From assembly GCF_021491355.1 (NCBI RefSeq), contig NZ_JAKENF010000002.1, positions 186,001 through 250,000 on the forward strand: a DNA stretch of 64,000 nt, read 5' to 3'. Below, in pieces: positions 36,341 to 45,409 of the stretch; the first letter of the stretch is position 1; every line of letters starts with the position of its first letter. Source of the stretch: Alitabrizicola rongguiensis. GTDB lineage: Bacteria; Pseudomonadota; Alphaproteobacteria; Rhodobacterales; Rhodobacteraceae. The position numbers were made by a program, and so were the translations under genes. The notes under the pieces were generated by a model. The model was not told the origin of the DNA and searched no databases. It was given only the letters and a program-made list of their open reading frames with translations.

Positions 36341-37783
36341 ATGCCAAATCTCTATCCGGTCCTGCTGTGCGGTGGCTCCGGCACCCGGCTCTGGCCCCTG
36401 TCGCGCAAGTCCTTCCCCAAGCAGTTCGTGCGCCTGACCGGCGAAGAGACGCTGTTCCAGTCGGCGGCGCGGCGGTTGTCAGGGCCGGGTGTCGCCGCGC
36501 CGATGGTCATCACCAACGCCGATTTCCGCTTCATCGTGACCGAACAACTGGCCGAGGCCGGGGTCGATCCCGGTCCGATCCTGATCGAGCCCGCACCACG
36601 CAACACCGCACCGGCGATCCTGTCGGCGATCCTCTACCTTGCCGAGCGTGACCCCGAGGCGCTGTTCCTCGTGATGCCTTCGGACCATGTCATTCCCGAC
36701 AGCGATGCCTTCAACGCGGCCGTCCGGGCGGGCATGGCCGCGGCGGAAGCCGGCGCGATCGTGACCTTCGGCATCCGCCCGACCCGCGCCGAAACCGGCT
36801 ATGGCTGGCTTGAGCTGTCGCACCTGCCCGAAGGGGGAACACCCCGGCCGATCCCGCTGAAACGCTTCGTCGAAAAGCCGAAAGCCGCCGCGGCCGAGCA
36901 GATGCTGGCCGATGGCCGCTACTTGTGGAACGCCGGCATCTTCCTCATGTCGGTGAAGGCGGCGCTCGCGGCTTTCGAGGCCCATGCCCCATCGATGTTG
37001 CCCCCGGTCCGGCGAGCGGTGGAGGAGGCGAAATCCGATCTCGGTTTCCTTCGGCTGGCGGCAGATCCATGGTCTGAGGCCGAGGAAATTTCGATCGACT
37101 ACGCGATCATGGAGCGCGCGGCGAACCTGCAGGTCGTGCCCTTCGGCGGCGAATGGTCCGATCTCGGCGACTGGGCCTCGGTCTGGCGCGAGGGCGAACA
37201 GGACGCGGCAGGCAACGGCACGCATGGCCCCGTTACCGTCATGGGCTGCGAAGGCACGCTGTTGCGCGCGCAATCCGAAGCGCAGGAACTCGTAGGCATC
37301 GGCCTGAAGGATCTCGTCGTCATCGCCATGCCCGATGCGGTGCTGGTGGCCGACCGCTCCCGCGCGCAGGACGTGAAGGAGGCGGTCGCGGTCCTCAAGG
37401 CAAAGGGCGTCAAGCAGGCCGAGACCCTGCCCCGCGACCACCGCCCCTGGGGCTGGTTCGAGACGCTGGCGCTGTCAGACCGCTTTCAGGTCAAGCGCAT
37501 CACCGTCCATCCAGGCGCGGCGCTATCGCTGCAAAGCCACATGCATCGGTCCGAGCACTGGATCGTCGTCTCCGGCACTGCACGGGTAACCGTGAATGAC
37601 GAGGTGAAACTCCTGTCGGAGAACCAGTCGGTCTACATCCCGCTCGGCGCCAAGCACCGGATGGAAAACCCCGGCAAGGTGCCGATGGTCCTGATCGAGG
37701 TGCAGACCGGCACTTACCTCGGCGAGGATGACATCATCCGCTACGACGACGTCTATGCCCGCGGTCAGGGGGCGAAGGGGTGA
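36341..37783 (+). CDS. manC: Mannose-1-phosphate guanylyltransferase / mannose-6-phosphate isomerase
   Basis: A bifunctional 480-residue enzyme of the ManC/XanB type making GDP-mannose. The N-terminal nucleotidyltransferase domain has LLCGGSGTRLWPLSRKSFPKQF and the sugar-binding KRFVEKPKA; the C-terminal cupin domain (about 350-475) carries RPWGWFETL, the metal-binding HMHRSEHWIVVSGTA and ENPGKVPMVLIEVQTG. The ATG at 36341 is preferred over 36314 or 36326. It diverges from manB over 129 bases and is followed by a GT25 gene, so GDP-mannose is probably used by nearby transferases. Confidence 0.95.
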   Translation: MPNLYPVLLCGGSGTRLWPLSRKSFPKQFVRLTGEETLFQSAARRLSGPGVAAPMVITNADFRFIVTEQLAEAGVDPGPILIEPAPRNTAPAILSAILYLAERDPEALFLVMPSDHVIPDSDAFNAAVRAGMAAAEAGAIVTFGIRPTRAETGYGWLELSHLPEGGTPRPIPLKRFVEKPKAAAAEQMLADGRYLWNAGIFLMSVKAALAAFEAHAPSMLPPVRRAVEEAKSDLGFLRLAADPWSEAEEISIDYAIMERAANLQVVPFGGEWSDLGDWASVWREGEQDAAGNGTHGPVTVMGCEGTLLRAQSEAQELVGIGLKDLVVIAMPDAVLVADRSRAQDVKEAVAVLKAKGVKQAETLPRDHRPWGWFETLALSDRFQVKRITVHPGAALSLQSHMHRSEHWIVVSGTARVTVNDEVKLLSENQSVYIPLGAKHRMENPGKVPMVLIEVQTGTYLGEDDIIRYDDVYARGQGAKG

Positions 37784-37819
37784 GTGGCGCGCAGCGTCCC
37801 GGCATGGCATAGGTCGGAC

Positions 37820-38620
37820 ATGGGAACCGTCCTTGCCAGCTACCTCATCAACCTGCCTCGCTCGTCCGACCGTCGGGAGCGGATGGAGACACAACTGGCC
37901 GGTCTTGGCCTGCCCTACACACTGATCCCCGGTGTCGATGGCCGGGCCGAGTGGGACCGACTGAAGGGCGATCTCGACGAAGCGGCCTTTGTCGCCCATG
38001 TAGGCCGCCCGGTGCTGCCGGGCGAGATCGGGGCCTATCACGCCCATCTGAATGTCTGGCGGGCCTTTGTCGCCTCGGGTGCCGAGGTGGCGCTGGTGAT
38101 GGAGGATGACGTGGTCTTCCATCCCGACTTTCGCGCGGCGCTTGATGCGGCGCTGTCGATCCGGGGCGACTGGGATTTCCTGAAGCTGAACAAGATCCGC
38201 GCCAAGCAGCCGATAGCCCAAGGCACGATCGGGCAATGGCAGCTCAACGCCTATCTTGGCCCGGCGACCGGGCTTGGCGCCTATCTCATCCGGCGAAGCC
38301 TGGCGGTAAGGCTCTTGCCCGCGATGCTGCCGATCACCCGGCCGATCGACCACGAACTGGACCGCATTGCCGCCCATGACTTCCGCCATTTCGGGCTGGA
38401 ACCGTTCCCTAGCCATGTCGATGACGGCAACGAAAGCACGATCACCGGAACCAGCTTTGCGGCGGTGAAGAAATTCCCCTGGTACCGGCGCCTGCCGATG
38501 TATGGCACGCGTTGGCGCAACCAGTTCGGCAAGCTGTTCTGGCTTTTGCGCAAGGGGCGGCTTTTCCCTCGCCGCACGGCCCTTCAGCCGGGCAGCCGTC
38601 CGCCGTTCTCGACCCAGTAA
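37820..38620 (+). CDS. Glycosyltransferase family 25 (LPS biosynthesis type)
   Basis: A 266-residue GT25 enzyme, a family best known for LPS galactosyl or glucosyl transfer. The N-terminal YLINLPRSSDRRERMETQL, then LPGEIGAYHAHLNVWRAFV and the acidic LVMEDDVVFHPDF are the family hallmarks, with AYLIRRSLAVRLL further on. A GTG at 37784, directly after the manC stop and behind a G-rich stretch, is an alternative start adding 12 residues. The 3' end overlaps the convergent gene at 38584 by 37 bases, so its last 12 codons double as antisense of the neighbour's end. Confidence 0.87.
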   Translation: MGTVLASYLINLPRSSDRRERMETQLAGLGLPYTLIPGVDGRAEWDRLKGDLDEAAFVAHVGRPVLPGEIGAYHAHLNVWRAFVASGAEVALVMEDDVVFHPDFRAALDAALSIRGDWDFLKLNKIRAKQPIAQGTIGQWQLNAYLGPATGLGAYLIRRSLAVRLLPAMLPITRPIDHELDRIAAHDFRHFGLEPFPSHVDDGNESTITGTSFAAVKKFPWYRRLPMYGTRWRNQFGKLFWLLRKGRLFPRRTALQPGSRPPFSTQ

Positions 38621-39375
38621 TCGGCGATCCACTTCACCTGGCCGTGGCCCATATGCGGAAAGCGGTCCCAGAAGCCGGCCTTGGGGTTCAGCAGGTCGGC
38701 GGGGCGTGGCTCGCCGTGGAAGGCCAGAACCTTTGCGTCCTTCGGCGGCAGCTTCGGCGGCAGGAACAGGTCCAGCCCGATCGGCTGGCGCAGGTGGCGC
38801 TTGAAGCTGATGACCCAGCCCGCAGGCCAGTAGTCCATCGACGAGGCCGTTGCGCCGACCCATTCCTGTTCGATCACGTACTCATCCGCCGCCTTCTGCG
38901 GGGCGGCAAGGAAGCGGTCGAGGATCTGCGCCTCCTGCCCGAGGTTGAAGGCGAACAGGCAGGTGCCGGGGGCGGGCTTGGCCTTGCCCGTGGGGTTCGG
39001 CCGCCAATCGTCGCCCATGTCGGTGGTCACGAAAGCTGACGGATAGTCGAAGAAGGCATCGAGATTGCCGCAGATCACCATGTCGAGGTCGATGAACAGC
39101 GCGCGTCCGGTCAGCCCGTACAGGTCGGCGGCATAGATCACGACCTTCTTCCACTGACCGCTGCGCTCCATCCCCTCTGACAGCTTGAGCTCGGGGATGG
39201 GGAAGGTCTCGATCCCGTCGAAAAGCCCTTTTGAATCATCGGTAAGGCAGACGAACCTGAAGTCGCCCGTCAGGTTATTCCGGCAAGCGGAATACAGGAC
39301 ATTCACGTAATCCGCGGGGTAGAGGGTGCCCCATTTCATGCAGAGGATGACGCGGTCCTGTCCCCTCACGGCCAT
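38584..39375 (-). CDS. Putative glycosyltransferase, DxD-containing GT-A type
   Basis: A 263-residue protein that looks like a nucleotide-diphosphosugar transferase. RVILCMKWGTLYPADYVNVLYSA at the N-terminus, VCLTDDSKGL and the metal motif LFIDLDMVICGNLD (DLD) match the GT8-like layout; EQEWVGATASSMDYWPAGWVISFK and VLAFHGEPRPADL follow at the acceptor side. The exact family is not certain. ATG at 39375 overlaps the end of the upstream transferase gene by 10 bases, so the two minus-strand genes are coupled. Sugar and acceptor unknown. Confidence 0.78.
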   Translation of the reverse strand: MAVRGQDRVILCMKWGTLYPADYVNVLYSACRNNLTGDFRFVCLTDDSKGLFDGIETFPIPELKLSEGMERSGQWKKVVIYAADLYGLTGRALFIDLDMVICGNLDAFFDYPSAFVTTDMGDDWRPNPTGKAKPAPGTCLFAFNLGQEAQILDRFLAAPQKAADEYVIEQEWVGATASSMDYWPAGWVISFKRHLRQPIGLDLFLPPKLPPKDAKVLAFHGEPRPADLLNPKAGFWDRFPHMGHGQVKWIADYWVENGGRLPG

Positions 39376-40193
39376 GCCCCCCAGGTGTCGCGCAGGTATT
39401 CGACGGCAAGGCGATCGGCAGCCTCACGCCCGACGCCGTCCTCGACGTGGTGGGTCAGGGCGGCGACCTTGTCGAAATAGCTGTTGGCATAGACCGGGCG
39501 CGGCAAGCCATTGACCCAGACCTTGAAACCGTTCGAGTAAGCCATGCCCGACAGCCAGACATCGTCCACCGTCCAGACCACCGGCGGAATATCCCAGGTG
39601 GCGGCGGGAAAGGCATCGACCGGGATGAGAGCGCCGAGGAAGCCTTCAAAGACGTCGGCATAGCCCGAGCTGGCATAGATCTTCCGCGGCGGGTGCCAGA
39701 AATTCAGCGACGCGATCCGGCGCAGACGATAGCCGAGCGTCCGTCCCCGATCCGGCGCCAGTTCGGCCCGCGGCTGCTCTGCGGCCGTCCGCGTGATGCC
39801 GAAGCGGTCGGTGATGTTCCAGCCGCGTTCGCAGACGATGTCGTCCGGCCGTTCCTTCCGCCCTGCGACGAAGCGTGCGACCCAGCCACGGTCCTGGATG
39901 CGGTCGTCGTCGCACAGGAGAAGGTCGGTCTCCGTCCCCTTCCAGCGGGCGGCAGCTGGCAGCACCTTGCTGGCGGGGCCGTAATCGACATCGTCCTCGA
40001 CCACCTCCACCCAGTCGGGGAGCGACGGCAGTGCCGGTCGGGCACCGGGGAAACGGCGGTATTCCTTCGGAACATGCAGTTCCACGCGGTCCGGCCTGAC
40101 CGTCTGGTTTCCGATCGAGGCCAGCTTGCGCGGCAGGTTCGCATAGCGCGGCGGTATGCTGGTGAGGGTGACGACGATCTGTCTCTTGGCCAT
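39366..40193 (-). CDS. Putative glycosyltransferase (GT2-like)
   Basis: A 275-residue protein with a GT-A-like start: QIVVTLTSIPPRYANLPRKLASIGNQ, then ELHVPKEYRRFP, a putative metal motif in LLLCDDDRIQDRGWV, and a late VVWTVDDVWLSGMAY that could hold the catalytic acid. This plan is seen in proteins usually annotated only as glycosyltransferase. No signal peptide or membrane helix. ATG at 40193. It is the promoter-proximal gene of a two-gene minus-strand unit and diverges from the LysR gene. Confidence 0.72.
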   Translation of the reverse strand: MAKRQIVVTLTSIPPRYANLPRKLASIGNQTVRPDRVELHVPKEYRRFPGARPALPSLPDWVEVVEDDVDYGPASKVLPAAARWKGTETDLLLCDDDRIQDRGWVARFVAGRKERPDDIVCERGWNITDRFGITRTAAEQPRAELAPDRGRTLGYRLRRIASLNFWHPPRKIYASSGYADVFEGFLGALIPVDAFPAATWDIPPVVWTVDDVWLSGMAYSNGFKVWVNGLPRPVYANSYFDKVAALTHHVEDGVGREAADRLAVEYLRDTWGAWP

Positions 40194-40203
40194 GGAACCA
40201 TCC

Positions 40204-40235
40204 GGAACGGGGATCGCCCGCTGATAGCCCGTTCC
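40204..40235. promoter_or_regulatory. Inverted repeat in the divergent region upstream of the LysR gene
   Basis: GGAACGGG (40204-40211) and CCCGTTCC (40228-40235) are perfect 8-bp arms with a 16-base spacer, between the divergent glycosyltransferase and LysR genes. It is a candidate operator; LysR proteins often bind dyads upstream of their own gene. Confidence 0.35.
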
Positions 40236-40324
40236 CGCCGCCGAGGAAAGACTGACCGCTGGCGGGACTTGACGCCGACCGTCCCTCAGCGCGACACCAT
40301 TGCCTGCAAACCTTGGGGTGCCCC

Positions 40325-41242
40325 TTGGCCTTCACCTTCCGTCAACTCCAGTTTTTCGTGGCGGCTGCCGAGCAAGGCAGCGTGTCTGGCGCGGCGCGGG
40401 CGCTTTCGATCAGCCAGTCGTCGGTGACCGAGGCGATCCGGGCCCTGGAGGACGATCTTGGGGTGATCCTGTTCGACAGGCAGGCGCGCGGGCTTGGCCT
40501 CACCCACAAGGGCAGCCTGTTCCTGCGCCATGCCCGGCAGATCCTGGGCGATGTCGCGACTGCCCGCATGGCATTCGCCGAAGAGGAAGGCGGGGGCACG
40601 GGGCGACTCTCGCTTGGTGTGACCAGTCTCGTGGCAGGCTACGTCCTGTCCGACATCCTCAGCCGCTATCGCCGCGCCCATCCGCAGGTCGAGTTGAATG
40701 TGATCGAGGACTCGGGCGAATACCTCCAGCACCTGCTGATCGGGGGCGAGCTGGACGTGGCCGTGCTTTTGACCTCTTCGATCCGTGACCGGATGGCAAT
40801 GCAGGTCGAGACACTGGTCGTCTCGCCCTATCGCCTGTGGCTGCCGCTTGGCCATGCGCTGACCGCGGCGGAATCGATCGCCCTCGACCAGCTTGGGGGC
40901 GAGCCGATGATCCAGCTGATGGTGGACGAGATCGAGGAATCGATGCGCGAGCTGATGGGCGCCCTGAAGGTGCGTCCGCAGATCGCCTTCCGCACAAGGT
41001 CAGTCGAGGCGGTGCGCAGCCTCGTCGCGACCGGAGCGGGAATCGCGATCCTGCCCGGGCTCATGTACCGCCCCTGGTCGCTGGAAGGCGATCGAATTGA
41101 AATCCGCGACGTATCGGGCGACCTGCCGACCATCCAGGTGGGCCTGGCGTGGCGCCGCGGCGCGCCGCTTTCGTCCCCGGCCCTGAACTTCGTCCGCGCG
41201 GCGCAGAGCGCGGTGACGGCGAGTTCGCTGCCGGACCGCTGA
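40325..41242 (+). CDS. LysR-type transcriptional regulator
   Basis: A 305-residue LysR regulator. The winged-helix DNA-binding domain is at the N-terminus (FRQLQFFVAAAEQGSVSGAARALSISQSSVTEAIRALEDDLG), followed by the periplasmic-binding-like effector domain (LSLGVTSLVAGYVLSDIL ... GAGIAILPGLM). No ATG fits; TTG at 40325 (behind GGGGTGCCCC) gives the usual compact N-terminus, TTG at 40313 being the alternative. It precedes the polyamine-type ABC operon on the same strand by 123 bases and is the likely regulator of it, though the effector is unknown. Confidence 0.9.
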   Translation: MAFTFRQLQFFVAAAEQGSVSGAARALSISQSSVTEAIRALEDDLGVILFDRQARGLGLTHKGSLFLRHARQILGDVATARMAFAEEEGGGTGRLSLGVTSLVAGYVLSDILSRYRRAHPQVELNVIEDSGEYLQHLLIGGELDVAVLLTSSIRDRMAMQVETLVVSPYRLWLPLGHALTAAESIALDQLGGEPMIQLMVDEIEESMRELMGALKVRPQIAFRTRSVEAVRSLVATGAGIAILPGLMYRPWSLEGDRIEIRDVSGDLPTIQVGLAWRRGAPLSSPALNFVRAAQSAVTASSLPDR

Positions 41243-41263
41243 CCCATCGGAGAAACCGATATT

Positions 41264-41293
41264 ACCTTTCCACGTTTTGTTATTGCGAAAGGT
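41264..41293. promoter_or_regulatory. Inverted repeat upstream of the polyamine ABC operon
   Basis: ACCTTTC (41264-41270) and GAAAGGT (41287-41293) are perfect 7-bp arms with a 16-base spacer, 72 bases before the binding-protein start. The spacer length equals that of the dyad at 40204-40235, although the arms differ. Candidate binding site for the LysR protein. Confidence 0.4.
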
Positions 41294-41365
41294 CGCCGGG
41301 CAATCTCTTCTTGTTGCACCAAGACAGGCCGACTCCATCGGCCGGATGCAGCAGGGAGACTACCG

Positions 41366-42526
41366 ATGAAGAAACTGACCCTCTGGGGTTCGACGGCGCT
41401 GTCCGTCGTTATGGCCGTGACGCCGGCGCTGGCACAGATGACTGAAGTCGGAGAGGGCGAAGGCGCGGTCAACATCGTGGCCTGGGCGGGCTACATCGAA
41501 CGCGGCGAGACCGACAAGGCGTATGACTGGGTCACCAAGTTCGAGGCTGACACCGGCTGCAAGGTCAACGTCAAGACCGCCGCCACCTCGGACGAGATGG
41601 TGGCCCTGATGAACGAAGGCGGCTTCGACCTCGTAACAGCATCGGGCGATGCTTCGCTGCGCCTGATCGCCGGCAAGAAGGTCCAACCGATCAACATCGA
41701 CCTCATCAAGTCCTGGAGCACGGTCGACGACCGGCTGAAGGACGCCCCCTGGCACACGGTGGGCGGCGTGCATTACGGCGTTCCCTACCAGTGGGGCCCG
41801 AACGTGCTGATGTACAACACCGACGCGTTCAAGGGTGAAGCGCCCAAGTCCTGGAACGTGGTGTTCGAGGAACAGACCCTGCCCGACGGCCAGTCGAACA
41901 AGGGGCGCGTGCAGGCCTATGACGGCCCGATCTATATCGCCGATGCCGCTCTGTACCTGATGAAGCACAAGCCGGAGCTAGGCATCACCTCGCCCTACGA
42001 GCTGAACGAGGACCAGTACAAGGCGGCGCTCGATCTGCTGCGACAGCAGCGCGAGCTTGTCGGCCGCTATTGGCATGACGCCTTCATCCAGATCGACGAC
42101 TTCAAGAACGAAGGTGTCGTCGCCTCGGGATCCTGGCCGTTCCAGGTGAACCTGCTCCAGGCCGAGAAGCTGCCGATCGCCTCGACCATTCCGGAAGAAG
42201 GCGCGACGGGCTGGGCCGACACGCTGATGTTGCATGCCGACTCGGCGAACCCGAACTGCGCCTACAAGTTCATGGAGCATTCGCTGTCCTCGAACCTGCA
42301 ATCCGACCTTTCGGTCTGGTTCGGCTCGAACCCCGCCGTGCCCGCCGCCTGCACCGACGGGCGTGGAATGCAGACCAAGGAAGGCTGCCACACCAACGGC
42401 TTCGACGATTTCGAGAAGATCCACTTCTGGACCACGCCGACCGCGAACTGCGCGCAAGGGGAAGGCGCCTGCGTGCCCTACTATCGTTGGGTGTCCGACT
42501 ATATCGGCGTGATCGGCGGTCGCTGA
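41366..42526 (+). CDS. ABC transporter substrate-binding protein, YdcS/PotD type
   Basis: A 386-residue periplasmic binding protein with a signal peptide ([23 protein letters not shown]). [20 protein letters not shown] and the mid-protein [21 protein letters not shown] are typical of the spermidine/putrescine (PotD/YdcS) group. Four conserved-looking cysteines near the C-terminus (around [15 protein letters not shown] and NCAQGEGAC) may form disulfides. GGGAG lies upstream of the ATG. It heads an operon with ATPase, two permeases and an aminobutyraldehyde dehydrogenase, the same order as E. coli ydcSTUV-patD, so a polyamine or related substrate is likely. Confidence 0.9.
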   Translation: MKKLTLWGSTALSVVMAVTPALAQMTEVGEGEGAVNIVAWAGYIERGETDKAYDWVTKFEADTGCKVNVKTAATSDEMVALMNEGGFDLVTASGDASLRLIAGKKVQPINIDLIKSWSTVDDRLKDAPWHTVGGVHYGVPYQWGPNVLMYNTDAFKGEAPKSWNVVFEEQTLPDGQSNKGRVQAYDGPIYIADAALYLMKHKPELGITSPYELNEDQYKAALDLLRQQRELVGRYWHDAFIQIDDFKNEGVVASGSWPFQVNLLQAEKLPIASTIPEEGATGWADTLMLHADSANPNCAYKFMEHSLSSNLQSDLSVWFGSNPAVPAACTDGRGMQTKEGCHTNGFDDFEKIHFWTTPTANCAQGEGACVPYYRWVSDYIGVIGGR

Positions 42527-42543
42527 GCCGGGACCACCAAGAA

Positions 42544-42617
42544 CGGGCGGCCGACGGCCCCACCGCCGGACCGCCCGCACAACTGAACAACAACCTCGCG
42601 CCCCGGCTTGTCCGGGG
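42544..42617 (+). terminator. Two hairpins between binding protein and ATPase genes
   Basis: CGGGCGG (42544-42550) pairs with CCGCCCG (42571-42577), and CCCCGG (42601-42606) pairs with CCGGGG (42612-42617, loop CTTGT). Such structures after an ABC binding-protein gene commonly stabilise its mRNA and reduce read-through to membrane subunits. No T-run is seen. Confidence 0.4.
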
Positions 42618-42656
42618 CCTCTCTCCTGCCCTCACCGGGCGGGCAAGGATAGATCC

Positions 42657-43658
42657 ATGACGGCAGCTGTCGAATTTCGCAATGTCACCCGCCATTTCGG
42701 CCCGGTCCGCGCCGTGGACGGGGTGGACCTGACCATCGCCGAAGGATCGTTCTTCGCGATGCTCGGCCCGTCCGGTTCGGGGAAGACGACATGCCTACGG
42801 CTTATCTCGGGCTTTGACGCCCCAACCAGCGGCGAGATCCGCATTTTCGGCGAGGATTCGGGGCACGTTCCCCCGAACCGCCGCAACGTGAACACCGTAT
42901 TCCAGGACTACGCGCTGTTTCCGCACATGACCGTGCGCGACAACGTCGCCTACGGGCTGATGGTGCGTGGCGTCGACAAGGCCACGCGGCGCAACAAGGC
43001 GGAAGAGATGCTGTCGCTGGTGAAGCTCGCCGGCTATGGCGACCGCAAGCCGGGGCAATTGTCGGGTGGCCAGAGGCAGCGGGTGGCACTGGCGCGGGCG
43101 CTTGTGAACGAGCCACGCGTGCTGCTTCTTGATGAACCGCTCGGCGCGCTGGACCTGAAGCTGCGCGAATCGATGCAGGACGAACTCAAGGCGCTGCAGC
43201 AGCGGCTGGGCATCACCTTCGTCTTCGTCACGCATGATCAGGGCGAGGCCTTGAGCATGGCCGACCAGGTCGCGGTCTTTGCCAATGGCAAGGTCGCGCA
43301 GGTGGGCAGCCCGACCGACATCTACGAGCGTCCCGCCACCAAGTTCGTGGCCGATTTCGTCGGCTCGTCCAATGTTCTGCCGCCCGCGCTCAGCCGCCAG
43401 TTCGGTGGCCCGGACGCCTGGTGCAGCCTCCGGCCCGAGGCGATCCGGGTGGTCGAAGGTGCGGGGCAGGTCACTGGCACCGCCGGATCGGCACGCTATC
43501 TGGGTGCCGGGACAAAGCTCTCCGTGCACCTGGGCCGCAGCGAGGACATGGAAATCAGCGTTGTCCTGCCTCCGGGTCAGGCGGTGCCCGCTCCGGGAAC
43601 GACAGTCGCGCTCCAGCCGATGTCCGGGGCGCTGCATGTGATGGCGGGCGAGAAATGA
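42657..43658 (+). CDS. Polyamine-type ABC transporter ATP-binding protein
   Basis: A 333-residue ATPase of the PotA/YdcT type. Walker A is GPSGSGKTT (37-45), the Q-loop [13 protein letters not shown], the signature LSGGQ (135-139), Walker B VLLLDE (155-160) and the switch THDQGEA. The C-terminal TOBE-like domain (about 240-333) is typical of polyamine and iron importers. AAGGATAGATCC precedes the ATG. The stop overlaps the start of the first permease (ATGA), so subunits are made in step. Confidence 0.94.
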   Translation: MTAAVEFRNVTRHFGPVRAVDGVDLTIAEGSFFAMLGPSGSGKTTCLRLISGFDAPTSGEIRIFGEDSGHVPPNRRNVNTVFQDYALFPHMTVRDNVAYGLMVRGVDKATRRNKAEEMLSLVKLAGYGDRKPGQLSGGQRQRVALARALVNEPRVLLLDEPLGALDLKLRESMQDELKALQQRLGITFVFVTHDQGEALSMADQVAVFANGKVAQVGSPTDIYERPATKFVADFVGSSNVLPPALSRQFGGPDAWCSLRPEAIRVVEGAGQVTGTAGSARYLGAGTKLSVHLGRSEDMEISVVLPPGQAVPAPGTTVALQPMSGALHVMAGEK

Positions 43659-44596
43659 CGACCCGTCCCGCCACCCTTCCCGTCCGTGGGCCCGGCGACC
43701 GGCTGTCGGACCTGTTCTGGCGCCGGCCCCGGCTGCTGCTGGCCCTGCTGATCGGGCCGCCGCTTCTGTGGCTGGGCGTGGTCTATCTGGGCTCGCTCTT
43801 CGCGCTGCTGTTGCAGAGCTTTTACTCGATCGACGAATTCTCGGGTCTGGTCGTGCCGGAGTTCACGCTCAAGACCTATGCCGAGCTGATCCGGCCATCG
43901 AATTTCGACATCATCTTGCGGACGGTAATGATGGCGGCGGCGGTCACGGCGGGCTGCATCGTCATCGCCTTTCCCATCGCCTATTACGCCGCCCGCTATG
44001 CGCGGGGGCGCTGGAAAGCGGCGTTCTACCTTGGCGTCATGCTGCCCCTGTGGTCGAGCTATCTGGTCAAGGTCTATGCCTGGAAGCTGATCCTCGCCAA
44101 GGAAGGCATCGTCACCTGGGCCGCCGAGGGCACCCACACATCGGGCATCCTCAACGCGCTGCTGTCACTGCCGGTGATCGGGGGGAATTCGCTGTCCACC
44201 TCCTATATCGGGACCTGGATCGTCTTCGTCTATGTCTGGATCCCCTACATGATCCTGCCGATGCAGGCGGCGCTGGAGCGGGTGCCGACGTCGATGATCG
44301 AGGCGTCGAGCGATCTCGGTGCCTCGTCGGGGCAGACCCTGCGGACGGTGATCCTGCCGCTGGCCCTGCCGGGCGTCGTCGCCGGGTCGATCTTCACCTT
44401 CTCGCTGACCTTGGGCGACTACATCATCCCGCAGATCGTCGGATCATCGCGGCTCTTCATCGGGCAGGCGGTCTACACCTTGCAGGGCACGGCCGGGAAC
44501 ATCCCGCTGGCTGCCGCCTTCGCGGTGGTGCCGATCGCGGTGATGCTGGTCTATCTGGCGATCGCCAAGCGCATGGGGGCCTTCGATGCACTCTGA
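43655..44596 (+). CDS. Polyamine-type ABC transporter permease 1
   Basis: A 313-residue inner-membrane permease of the PotB/YdcU type with about six helices. The first is near residue 28-50 ([26 protein letters not shown]) and the ATPase-docking EAA loop is [28 protein letters not shown]. The start ATG at 43655 overlaps the ATPase stop. A longer open frame from 43421 lies inside the ATPase gene and is discarded. It overlaps the next permease by 11 bases. Confidence 0.93.
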   Translation: MTTRPATLPVRGPGDRLSDLFWRRPRLLLALLIGPPLLWLGVVYLGSLFALLLQSFYSIDEFSGLVVPEFTLKTYAELIRPSNFDIILRTVMMAAAVTAGCIVIAFPIAYYAARYARGRWKAAFYLGVMLPLWSSYLVKVYAWKLILAKEGIVTWAAEGTHTSGILNALLSLPVIGGNSLSTSYIGTWIVFVYVWIPYMILPMQAALERVPTSMIEASSDLGASSGQTLRTVILPLALPGVVAGSIFTFSLTLGDYIIPQIVGSSRLFIGQAVYTLQGTAGNIPLAAAFAVVPIAVMLVYLAIAKRMGAFDAL

Positions 44597-45395
44597 TGCC
44601 CGCGCTTCGTTCGGCCTGCGCCTGGGCGCGATCCTGGGCCTTCTGTTCCTGCACCTGCCGATCGCGCTGATCTTCCTTTACGCCTTCACCACCGAGGAGA
44701 AGAGCTATCAGTTCCCGCCACCGGGGCTGACGCTGAAATGGTTCGGGGTTGCCTGGGAGCGGGCCGATATCTGGCCGCCGCTCTACCTGTCGCTGAAGGT
44801 CGCCGCCATCGCAACGGCGCTGGCTTTGATCCTTGGCACGCTCTGCGCCGCAGCGATGACCCGCACGAGGTTCTTCGGCCGCGACCAGATCACGCTTCTG
44901 GTCCTGCTGCCGATCGCCCTGCCCGGCATCATCACCGGCATGTCGCTGCGTTCCGCCTTCGCGGTCATGGACATTCCCTTCTCGACCTGGACGATCGTCC
45001 TGGGCCACGCGACCTTCTGCATCGTCATCGTCTACAACAACGCCGTCGCCCGGTTCCGCCGATTGTCGGGATCCATCGTCGAGGCCTCGACCGACCTTGG
45101 CGCGAACGGTTTCCAGACTTTCCGCCATGTGATCCTGCCGAACCTCGGCTCCGCGCTGCTGGCGGGCGGCATGCTGGCCTTCGCCCTGTCCTTCGACGAG
45201 GTGATCGTCACCACTTTCACCGCGGGGCAGCAATCCACGCTGCCGATCTGGATGCTTCAGGAACTGATCCGCCCGCGCCAGCGCCCGGTGACGAACGTGG
45301 TCGCCATCGTGGTCTTCGCCGCGACCTTCTTGCCGATCCTGATCGCCTACTACCTGACCCGCGAAGGCCATGAGACGGCCGGCGGGGGAAAATGA
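44586..45395 (+). CDS. Polyamine-type ABC transporter permease 2
   Basis: A 269-residue permease of the PotC/YdcV type with about six helices. The N-terminal [32 protein letters not shown] is characteristic, and the EAA loop reads [29 protein letters not shown]. It completes the transporter with the preceding binding protein, ATPase and permease 1. The TGA stop overlaps an ATG that is in frame with the dehydrogenase, so coupling continues downstream. Confidence 0.93.
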   Translation: MHSDARASFGLRLGAILGLLFLHLPIALIFLYAFTTEEKSYQFPPPGLTLKWFGVAWERADIWPPLYLSLKVAAIATALALILGTLCAAAMTRTRFFGRDQITLLVLLPIALPGIITGMSLRSAFAVMDIPFSTWTIVLGHATFCIVIVYNNAVARFRRLSGSIVEASTDLGANGFQTFRHVILPNLGSALLAGGMLAFALSFDEVIVTTFTAGQQSTLPIWMLQELIRPRQRPVTNVVAIVVFAATFLPILIAYYLTREGHETAGGGK

Positions 45396-45409
45396 AGGGA
45401 GAAGTCCAA

